From: Corinectria fuckeliana
Lineage: Eukaryota > Ascomycota > Sordariomycetes > Hypocreales > Nectriaceae
Assembly: GCA_019137255.1 (NCBI GenBank)
Contig: WPDH01000318.1
Span: 1 to 64,000 of the forward strand
Direction: 5' to 3'
Length of the DNA stretch: 64,000 nucleotides
Positions 1 through 9,320 of this stretch are shown one piece after another (position 1 is the stretch's first letter; the number at the start of each line of letters is the position of its first letter). Made by a program: the position numbers and the translations under genes. The notes below the pieces were generated by a model that saw nothing but the letters and a program-made list of their open reading frames with translations, was not told the DNA's origin and made no database searches.

Positions 1-3000
1 TCTTAAAATAAATAGCTGTAAAGCTTTTAGAGGTTTTAAGTGATTAAGAGGTTTTAAAGTAGGTCCTAATAACTAATAGATAGCTTATTAGGTAGAGGAG
101 AAAAAGTGGGTTAGATTGATATATTTTATGAGATGATTAGTTGAAATCTGAGTGCTTAAGTGTCTGCTTTATATCTAGACACAGGCGGAAATCACTCTCT
201 CTTTATAGACAAATTCCCAGTCTCCTAGCAGTCTAAATAGGTCGTATGATAGCTCGATCTGTAGCTAAAGTGATGATGAATGTCATACTGAAATCTCGGA
301 TCGGTCGGATGCAACGTTACGCCGCAATTGCAGTTCCAGTGGCGAATCTTTTAGAGTTTGTCTAAACCGTGGTATAAGTCAGAAAACCAGCAGATAGTGG
401 CGATTTAATAATAGCTAATAGAAATACGAGAAAGTCTCTATATAGTATTAGTATAGTACTAATAGTACTATATGCTAATATATACTAGGATTTTCCTAGG
501 ATTTTATAATACTAGTTAAAGCTAGTAAACTCTAATAGTTACTTTAGCTAGTATATTTTATATCTTAAGTAAGAGATTTTACCTTAGAGATACTAGCTTT
601 AAGCTATAATAAGAGATTCTTATATTATATCTAAATGTTTAATATTATCTTAATAACTAGTAGAAGTTAGCTTAGAAACTATAAATACTAGAGAAACTAT
701 ATAACTTATATTATACCTAGCTTTATATTTTTATAAAGCAGGTTTTTAAGAGAGTAAAGTAAAAGTTTAAGATTCTTAAGAATAACCTATTAAAGTATAA
801 CTTTAAGAACTAGGTTAAGCTTATATATATCTTAACTAGGCTTTAAAACTTTATTTAGATAATAAATCCTAATAAGAAGAATATTTTTAATAATATAAAT
901 AACCTCTTAGAATTAGCCTAAGCTTAAAAGATAGTAAATTAAGTTATTAAGAACTATATATTATAGTAGCTTTAGGATTTTATTAGAAATACTAACTAGA
1001 AATTATATTATATATATCTTAAGAAAATAAAGGTAGTAAAAGAGCTAAAAAAGAAGAAATCTACTAATTAGAGTAATAAAAGTAGTAATAAAAGCGGCTA
1101 AAAGTAGTAATATAAGAGCTTAAGTAAAAAAAAATAAGCTTTTTAGCTAGTTATAAACTTTAAGCTATATAAATTAGTATATAAGTAATAAATTAATCTT
1201 ATTAGCTAAGAAATACACTAGTATATTATACTATAACTTTTTATAAATATTTAATAGTTACTCTTATTATATCTTAGTTACACCTTTAAAATTTATTTTA
1301 ACCTAACTAACTTTCTTTATAAACCTTTTTTACCCTCTTTCTATTCTTATATTATTACTATATTATATATAATATATAAGCTAGGTGAAATAGAGAATAT
1401 TAAGATTATAAACTATTTTTTTTCTCCTCTTAAGGAAAATTTTTCACTATAAAACCTACTCTTACTACAGGCTAAGCCTAGTATAAAAACAACTTATAAT
1501 TAATTTAAAGATCTTATTATTAAGACTAAATATAAACTTAAAGTAATTATCTTAAGAGCTGCTTTTCTCTTAGTTTAAGAAATAATAGTAACTCTAGCTA
1601 ATACTATTATAAGCTATACCTAATATATAAGTAGTAAGATCCTAATCTTACTATCTTTTATAAAAATAATTATAACTACTATTAAAAAAGTAGTATTAGC
1701 TGCCCTTTAGAAAACACCTATTAAAGCTCTAACCTAAGCTTAAGTTACTTATAATAAGAGAATACTCTTATTCTTAATAGTACTAATATTAAAAGTAATC
1801 CTCTCTTATCTTAGTAAGAAGATTATTATTAGGTCGCTTAGTATAGCTCCTAATATTATATCTTATATACTATTAGATACTATAATAATTATTAACTATA
1901 CTCTCTTAAAGAGTTACCTCTTACTTATAGTAGTCTTATACTGCCTTTTTAACAGAGATATTATAGTCTTTTTTTATAGACTAATTATAAATCTCCTAAA
2001 GGATAATACTTAGATTCTTACTGTTTTTAGTATAAGTATATATTAGGTCTTAAGATAGTTTATAATAGTTACNNTATTAAGATATATATTATAAAACTAT
2101 TATAAAGCTATTATATAGCTAAACCCTACTAGTTACTAGTTATATTATTAACTAAACTAATAGATATAAATAAACTTTATAACTAAGATATAATTATAGC
2201 TATAAAGGTTTATTAGACTAAGCCTTATTTAGAAGAGATTTAACTTAGGTAATACTTTAAGTGCTTTTACTTTAGATATATTATATAATACTATTAGAAA
2301 TAGGCTAGGTATAGCTATTATAAGAGGGCTTACTATATAAGAGATATAATATACTTTACCTCTACTAGTAAGATCCTTTTAGTATATTATAACTATAATA
2401 GCTCACACTTAGTATAGTCTTATATATACTATATAGTATAAAAAGAGTGAGAATAAGTAAGAAATACCTATATAAAGAGACTTACACAGTTTAGTATTTT
2501 AAGCAAGTAGTATAAATATATAGTATGCTTACTATAAGATATAATAGTATTAATACTAATACTAACTATAGTACTAAACCACCCTGCTTAGAGGGGGCCT
2601 AAACAGCTCTTAAAGCAGCTTTAAGCTAAACTAAACCTAAGTCTAAGTTTAACTCTTATAGTGTTTAAACTAATTAACTAATTAAGAGAGTAAATACTAT
2701 TAAAAGCTAAAAAAGACATACTAATACTAGTTAGTAATAAGAATAATACCTAAAAGGATAAGAATAAGTAGTATAAGTAACTTAAACTTAACTTAAAATT
2801 AATTAAATTTTAGTATATAATTTAAGCTAAGCCTTATAAGAACTTATTATTATAAGTATATAATTAGCTTTTCTTATAAAGTAAACCTACTTATAACTTA
2901 TATTACTATATATATATACTAAGCTTAACTTACTCTCCTCTTAGGTAAGAATAGTAAAAGGTTTTTTATCTTATAGCTTACTATTAGGGTTTTTCTCTCT

Positions 3001-4880
3001 TATTATAAATTAGTTTAAGTTACTTAAAAGAAGAACTAGATAGTTATAAGCTAAATTAGGTATAAATAAATAAATAATACACTAGTAATACTCTTATATA
3101 TAACTATATTAAGATATATAAGAAGCTATATTTCTAAAGAAAATAAAAAGTTATAATACTATTTATACTATATAGTATATAACTATAACTACTAATATTA
3201 TAGTAACTTTTTATATAAAATAAAATATATTAAAATTATAATTAGTATTATATTATACTTAATTACTTATATTAAATTTCTATTTATTTCTTTTACTCTT
3301 AATTACTATTTTATTTATATTTTAGTACTTAGTAAGATAATTATAATCTTAAATTATAAACTCTTATAGCTATTAACCTAAAAGTAATAATTTATACTAA
3401 GCTATATAGATATATATACTTATATAATACTAGATTATTAATTTTAACTTATAGCTAATAGTAATAAAGCCCTAATATTATTATACTACTATATATTATT
3501 AAATTTATTATTTTCCTCTCTTAGCTATAACTAGTATATTACCTTTTTTATCTTTATCTTATTTTTTAATAAGTTATATAATACTACCTTTAAGAGCTTA
3601 CTAAAGCACTATACTAGATATATTAAATATATCTTAAAAAGGTTAAATTAAGCTTATATATTCTCTACTACACTCTTAATATTCTTATAGCTATAAATCT
3701 TATTACTACCTCTAAGGTTACTTAAGTATAACTTTAATAACTTAGCTATATTACTAATAAGAATATTAAAGCTATTAGACTTCTTAACTACTTTTTACTG
3801 CTTTAAGAGCTTCTTATTTTATACTAAGGTTAAGAATTAATAGCTTAAGACTAAGAAATAATAAGCTAGTATTAATAAGATATATAATCTTTTTATCTTA
3901 TAACTAAGAGTTATAAGCGCTAATAAGAGAGATAATATAAGCTGACTTTTTACCTCTAAGAGACTCTTATTAACCCTGTTATTTTTAAACTCTCTCTCTT
4001 TTACTACTTAGCTTTAAGTTAAGTTAATATTATTAATTTCTTTCTTATTACTAGCTTTTATAATAAATAACCCTAATATCTTATTACTAGTATATATAAT
4101 ATTATAAAAGTTAGATCTTATAAACCTTATATTCTTAAGCTATATTAATATTTTCCTATATATATTTTTATATACTAACTACTACTTATTACTAGTATAA
4201 ATAAACCTTATATTAGAGTTATATTTAATACTTAATCTTAAAGTTATTTATAAGAATAGCTTATATTTCTTTTAAAAGTTCTAATAGTAGTTAACTAGGC
4301 TTTTTACCTTTTAGTTATAATAAGAAAATTTTATCTTAAGTACTAAAATAAACAGATTTATTATTATTTTTAATTCTTTTACTTTTTTAGACTTTAACTA
4401 GCTTTTATTTTTTACTTCTTATAATAGCTTAAAAAAGAATATAATTATATTAGTATACTAATATATTTAAGTAGCTTTTACTTATATTAACTCTTATATT
4501 AATAATACTAGTAGTAATATTATAAGTAATAGTAATAATAATAGCAGGTAAGTAGTAAGATTATTAGGATTATTAAGATAAGATAGTAGTATAACTATAA
4601 TAGTACTATTATTATCTTAAGCTAATATTATAAGTAATAGAGAAGTTAGAAAAGCTACCTAGCTATTAAGAGTATTATTATTAGAAATATTATAGTAAGA
4701 TATAATTACTACTATAATAGTAATATTTTTATCTTAAGTTAATATTATAATTAATAAGAAGATTACTAGAGATATTAAGCAAGTAATAGTATCTTTAAGA
4801 GTGTTAAGATAAGATAAAAATATAACTATAATAGTAGTATAGTTATCTTAGCTTAATATTATAGCTAATATTACATAAGA
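1..4880. repeat. AT-rich, RIP-type degenerate repeat block (remnant of transposon sequence)
   Basis: The stretch is overwhelmingly A+T from about 420 onward, dominated by TA, TTA, CTA and ATA words, with CA, TG and CG dinucleotides visibly rare. All six frames are densely interrupted by TAA and TAG. This is the signature left by repeat-induced point mutation (C to T at CpA) in Pezizomycotina. Around 750-1080 one frame keeps a coding feel if many TAG/TAA are imagined as former CAG/CAA, so a transposon origin is plausible, but no reverse transcriptase, integrase or transposase motif can be read. The first 420 bases are less extreme and may be a different, less mutated element or a boundary. Two undetermined bases (NN) lie at 2073-2074. 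Confidence 0.85.
4560..4880. repeat. Three-copy tandem repeat of about 116 bp, AT-rich
   Basis: The motif ATCTTA(A)GYTAATATTATA recurs near 4613, 4731 and 4845, each time preceded by a TAAGATA...ATAATAGTA segment. This gives a period of about 114-118 bp. Within each unit TAAGATA and TATCTTA face each other, so a unit can fold into a hairpin of about 40 nt. The repeat lies inside the RIP-type block, close to its right border. Confidence 0.6.
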
Positions 4881-4938
4881 AACACATTTATAGCTATCAC
4901 TTAAGGCCTGCTGCAAATCCTTATAATAGTTTTTACCA

Positions 4939-4956
4939 CCCCCCCCCCCCCCCCCC
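4939..4956. repeat. Homopolymeric C run at the isochore boundary
   Basis: About 18 consecutive C sit where composition switches from AT-rich to ordinary sequence. The length of such a run is prone to assembly error. Confidence 0.85.
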
Positions 4957-5723
4957 GCCCAATCCGGAAGGCGGTGAGCCCCTTGTCAGCTCTAGCGCAT
5001 AACTTGCTGACAGGAGTCCTATAAGGGTACATTAAGAGCTTCTAGGGGCCCTGATGTACCTGTGGGCCGCCGAGATAATAATAACCACAGCCTGCCGATC
5101 AGGCCCTTAGTGGCTTATGAATGGAAGCTGACGTCCGGGTGTGTTCTATCAGCAGGGAGTGCGGATTGTTTAGTGGGCGGAGGAGTAGGGGCATTACTAG
5201 TAAGGCATTAAGGTGTTAGAGCGTTAGGGAGTTAGGGGAGTTAGGGGAGTTAGAGAGTTTAGAAGTAGGGAGTTTAGGCGTTAAGGGACTAATAATCACT
5301 CTATATATTAAAGCGAATGATAATTATAGTAGTATAGACATCCTCCGTCCCCACTCGGTCCCCATACCGACCCATATATTACGTGCCGTGACCCAACAAG
5401 ATGCCCCCGGGCCGGCCGACGTCTGTGCGTTCAGTAGTGACACTTCAGCTCACCCCACCGGAAATTCGTTCCACCGGCGCCGGGCTGGATCTTTGACGCA
5501 TCGCGGACAAAGGAAGCCAACGCCACTCGCAAAGACGTCATAGGTGGCAGCTCTTTATTACCAGGTTGTTCTCTTTGCGCCGTTCCCTCTTTATAACCAA
5601 GTCTAACCGCGCAAACTGCCAACGTTCTCTTTCGAGCTCAGTCTACTCGATGCGACAGTGATTTCCCTCACCAGCCTGTGGTTCTGTTTCGTCTCTTATC
5701 CTCGCGTCCTCATCCTCCCTCAC
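4957..5723. other. Intergenic; degenerate TTAGGG-like short repeats and the scs3 promoter region
   Basis: Between about 5205 and 5285 the + strand carries imperfect copies of GTTAGGGGA (GTTAGGGA, GTTAGGGGA, GTTAGGGGA, GTTAGAGA, GTTTAGAAG, and so on), close to the fungal telomere word TTAGGG. The rest, 5290-5723, should hold the promoter and 5' leader of the + strand gene starting at 5724. No gene is seen. Confidence 0.55.
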
Positions 5724-6764
5724 ATGGCCGTCACCCGCCGCGCCGCCAAGCTGGCATCCCCTGCACCTATTCCCGAACCCCCCATGGCTTCAACAGGACC
5801 CTCGGCCTCGACGCCGCGCTCCTCGCCGCTGCTGCCGACGTCCCTCGAGAGGCTCTGTCTTTCCTTGTTCCCCGTCGTCCTCGTCTTCGGCACCGTCTTC
5901 TCCATCCTCTCCCCGGAGACGCGCTCTGCCCAGTACGACCCCGTGTCGCAATCGCACTCGCAGGACCCGGCCGTGGCCCCCAACTACTTCGCCCGCAAGT
6001 CCAACGTCTTCAACATCTTCTTCGTCAAGCAGGGCTGGGGGTGGTTCACCGTCGCCTTTGCCGCCTTCCTCTTCACCCACCCCAGCACCGCCGTCGGGGC
6101 GCGCCGGCTCCAAGCCGCACTGCGATGGGCGGCCGTCACGGCGCTGTGGTTCCTCGTTACGCAGTGGTGCTTCGGGGCTCCGATTATCGACCGCGGCTTC
6201 CGCTGGACGGGCGGCAGGTGCGAAATCGCCCAGCGGGAAATACAGATGGACGACACCAGCGTCGGCGAGATGGTGACGGCCATGGCGTGCAAGGCAGCGG
6301 GCGGCAAGTGGAAAGGCGGGCATGATATCTCCGGCCACGTCTTCTTGCTGACCCTCGGCACCACCTTCTTGATGCAGGAGGTGGGATGGGCCGTCTTGCG
6401 GTGGTCCGGCTGGCGAGCCGAGGAGAGATGCGTCGTCATGCCTGACGGGGCGCTTAAGAGTGCCAGCGTTGAAGCCGAGGCGCCGGTTGGCCATGGCGTG
6501 GGGAAGCCCACGTTGGGACTGGGCACCAAGTTTGCGCTCGGCGTCATCGGCCTGAGTCTGTGGATGCTGTTGATGACGGCCATTTACTTTCACACGTGGT
6601 TCGAGAAGGCAAGTCCCATCACTCACCATTCATACAACAGGATTGAAGCTAACAGCTTGCAGTTTACTGGACTCTTGACCGCAGCGATAGCTTACTACAT
6701 TGTGTACAACGTGCCTCGATTCATCCCGGGCCTCAGACAGTTTGTTGGCCTTCCCGGCATTTAA
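5724..6764 (+). CDS. scs3: FIT family (Scs3/FIT2-like) ER membrane protein, lipid-droplet biogenesis
   Basis: The predicted protein is 328 aa from two exons, 5724-6608 and 6663-6764. FIT proteins are ER membrane proteins with fatty acyl-CoA diphosphatase/lipid phosphatase activity, needed for lipid-droplet budding and ER lipid balance. Support is the hallmark GHDISGHVFLL motif with its catalytic-type His near residue 205, and the second conserved His near residue 290 in YFHTW.EK, followed by a final membrane span. Several hydrophobic spans are present, and the N-terminus is Pro/Ser-rich. The first ATG in frame (5724) was chosen; the ORF extends upstream only with non-ATG codons. The 54-nt interval 6609-6662 is open in frame but looks like a GC-AG intron: GCAAGT donor, GCTAAC branch, TTGCAG acceptor. 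Removing it joins WFEK directly to FTGLL, as in the family. Confidence in the family is high, in the intron moderate. Confidence 0.88.
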   Translation: MAVTRRAAKLASPAPIPEPPMASTGPSASTPRSSPLLPTSLERLCLSLFPVVLVFGTVFSILSPETRSAQYDPVSQSHSQDPAVAPNYFARKSNVFNIFFVKQGWGWFTVAFAAFLFTHPSTAVGARRLQAALRWAAVTALWFLVTQWCFGAPIIDRGFRWTGGRCEIAQREIQMDDTSVGEMVTAMACKAAGGKWKGGHDISGHVFLLTLGTTFLMQEVGWAVLRWSGWRAEERCVVMPDGALKSASVEAEAPVGHGVGKPTLGLGTKFALGVIGLSLWMLLMTAIYFHTWFEKASPITHHSYNRIEANSLQFTGLLTAAIAYYIVYNVPRFIPGLRQFVGLPGI

Positions 6765-7440
6765 AGAAGCGGATGACGGAAATGGTGATGAGTGCTGCCG
6801 GTATAGGCAGTGGACATGATATAATAGACGTTAGAACGATACTGTAATACCACCCCTAATATTGTTATCCCTTTAAGATGAGGCAAATCTGGTCAACCTT
6901 CTAGCATCATCTACCAACAACGCATTTACTCAGCGTGGCATTCAGTTTCGTTGCCCGGCTGTTCTGACTGATAGGACAGCTGTTGTGTACATGCAGTGCA
7001 CTTTCCGAGTGGCTTCTGGATAATGCTGATAATAATGCTGTGTGAGAAGGTGCTGTACTTTGTGCCGCATTGTGCCACCGGGAGTTCTTTCACTCATCTC
7101 AATGTAGCTCACAGAGCCACTCCGGTGAGGAATTGTGGTACAGATGAAGGGCCGACGCTGTAACGTCTAGTTTCGACCCAAATGCTCGCAAGAAGCTCCC
7201 GAATCTATAGCAATACCATCTAGTTTCTCTATACCCCCAACCTGAAATTGGATCTGCAACTTCAAGGAAGACTTTCCGCAAGTCCTTCAACAACGACTGT
7301 TCCAGCCTGCTTCTGAGTGCTTCAACAAAGTCTGGTTTCACTGTTTCTCTGACCATCAGCCCGTGAGTTCCATCGTGTCAAAGTATTGATTTTTAGAAGA
7401 CTCCTCACCCAAGAGGCATCTTGAATAAGCTCTAAGAGTG
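6765..7440. other. Intergenic, no gene recognised
   Basis: This is the downstream region of the FIT gene. A short minus-strand reading frame at 7099-7356 shows no recognisable domain and is not called. Confidence 0.5.
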
Positions 7441-7598
7441 TTGTCGCATTTCGGGATCATAATCGGTATTCGGGATCATCTAGAGCATCATCACCGCCTC
7501 TGATCATCAACATCACGGCCCGGATGACCCACAGGTGGCCTGATCTCACGATGATCTAGATGATTCCGTATCGCGATTATGATCCCGAAATGTGACAA
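7441..7598. mobile_element. MITE-like element of 158 bp with about 50-bp terminal inverted repeats
   Basis: The left end TTGTCGCATTTCGGGATCAT is mirrored at the right end by TTGTCACATTTCGGGATCAT on the other strand. Similarity continues through ATAATCG and GGRATCATCTAGA, with only a few mismatches over about 50 nt. The internal part is too short to code for a transposase, so this fits a miniature inverted-repeat element. It sits exactly where the reading frame of a decayed MFS transporter stops making sense, so it may have interrupted that gene. I could not identify a convincing target-site duplication. Confidence 0.7.
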
Positions 7599-8839
7599 TC
7601 GACGACGTAGAGGATGAGACCTGCTGGCATGAGTGCTGTTGGGAGAAGAGACTAGAGACGGAACTCCGGCTCGCGCCAGCCACAGTTGCGGCGGGATAGG
7701 AACATCATGAGCTGATCGTTGAGGAAGACCGGCAAAGCAAGCGCTGTAGACGTTGCGGTTGGCGTGTACAAGGTGACGTGCCTGAAATACTTACGCGAAT
7801 AGTGCGCCGACCAGCGGAGATAGCCAGATGAGGCCCAGAGCATCATATCCAAAGCTGTACGGCGACGGGTTAATAAGGACAGCAGTAGTTATGCCTGACG
7901 CTAACTCAAGCGACGGAAGTACCGTATTCGAGTCTGCTCTGTTACAAGCCAGGCATTATGTTACATCATATTCGTAGAGGGCGGGCACTTACCCAGAAGG
8001 TGGCTGGAAACCAAGCCAACTGCAGCGGCTGGTAAGGCTGTTGAAGAAACTCCTGGAGAGTGCCATGGAAGATGGTCCACGGGCTGAATTGAAACCTGAC
8101 CAAGTTTGCGTCGAGGACTTCGCCAAGTCTGTAGACGGTGGTGTTGGTATTGTAGTGATGCAGTCCATCCTTCTCGGTCTTAACATCTTGCTGAATTGCT
8201 TCAGGGCCTTCGGAACTGACTTTCTCGGCCGGCCAAGCTGACGCGCCTGAGATCTGCGAGGAAGGTCGAACAAACCGAGTTTCTTCGAGCGTGAAGAACA
8301 TAGTCACCCAGACAACAGCACAGAGGATGGCTCCGAATCGATACACCCAACGCCAGTCGAGGGTCTTGACCATGTATCCAGAAGCGATAGGGCCAATAGA
8401 AGATCCAAATATTAGTCCAAAGGCCCAGACACCCATATTAAGGCCAATTTCGTGCGCAAAGAAGACATTGGCGATGCAAATTGCCACCAAGGCTTCATAC
8501 GGCGCACGACCAAGGTTGAATAGGACATGAGCTCCGATGGAGTCGCTGCTGTTCTGGGCCACAGCGAGCCACACTTGACTGGCGGTGGCTAGGATCAGGC
8601 TCGATAATTAGGTGAACCTGCGACCAAACTCTGCAGATTAGCGGCAGAGGATCTCTCAAGTCATCAGCTGGTGTGGGAATCAGAATGACGTCTGCCCTCG
8701 AGTCAACATTCAAAGTGGAAGGCTGCTCGATGATGTAGACTGTTCCGGGGACGAAATTGTAGTTTTGAGAAAAAACTTGTTCCTGGAAAGAGGGAGGTCG
8801 CGTGCGGTACACTCCATGATGATGATAATACTTGCTCAA
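7599..8839 (-). pseudogene. Decayed MFS transporter (DHA1/HOL1-like)
   Basis: Pieces of a major facilitator transporter follow one another in the right order on the minus strand. The cytosolic N-terminus ends in VILIPTPADDLRDPL. A block with VWLAVAQ, the G-R-A-P-Y-E-A motif and LDWRWVYRFGAI follows, then the central loop (FHGTLQEFLQQPYQPL), then SFGYDALGLIWLSPLVGALFA, then SRRN.GWREPEFRL. At least two intron-like gaps separate these. Lesions are visible. The first three or so membrane spans, between DPL and VWLAVAQ, are missing. A TAG stands where family members have Trp after EFRL (G-to-A type, RIP-compatible). After ILYVVD the frame runs into the inverted-repeat element, and the last membrane spans are absent. 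It cannot encode a working transporter. Confidence 0.75.
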
Positions 8840-8923
8840 GCGATGGGTAGAGGTGAAGAAGAGAACATTCCTCCAGCTGGACCGCCACCTCTTATAACAA
8901 TTCTGGCACAGCGTAGAGTGAGG

Positions 8924-9320
8924 TCAGTTCCATGGCGTAAGAGTTGCTATTTCAACATGCTGCCGACTGAGACGCCGGTCGAGGACTCCCTGGTGATAAT
9001 GGCGAAACTCCTTGGTATAGTGGATGATAAGGCTAAGAGCAAATCTGGCATGACCGTCAGATGTAACGTTGACTACCCTCACTGTACCTTTGGGAGACTT
9101 GGCTGTAGTGGCTTGAAGGAGAGACAACAAATAGAATGTGAAGAGCCAATGAGAGAGGTAGTTGGGCTGATATAGAACAGTCAGTTTTGTTGGATACAGA
9201 GTGTACTTGTCCGGATATGGCTCACCTGAAACTTCCCCTCAGAGCCATCATCTGTCAAAGAAAAAGGAACGCCCATGATACCAGCATTTGACAAGGCCAT
9301 GCAGAGACAAGCTCTTTGTC
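8924..9320 (-). pseudogene. Fragment of a short-chain dehydrogenase/reductase gene
   Basis: The minus strand reads ALSNAGIMGVPFSLTDDGSE..FQ (about 9300-9226), then a 59-nt intron (9167-9225, donor GTGAGC, branch CTGAC, acceptor CAG). It continues with PNYLSHWLFTFYLL and VRVVNVTSDGHARFA (about 9166-9040). NAGIMG, NYLSHW and VNVTSDGH are classic SDR motifs: the NAG motif, helix 4, and the strand carrying the catalytic Ser. Downstream the frame breaks; only a frameshifted trace resembling the YxxSK..N helix is left. No Rossmann TGxxxGIG start is visible upstream. With the neighbouring transporter remnant on the same strand it suggests a dead accessory gene pair. Confidence 0.65.
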
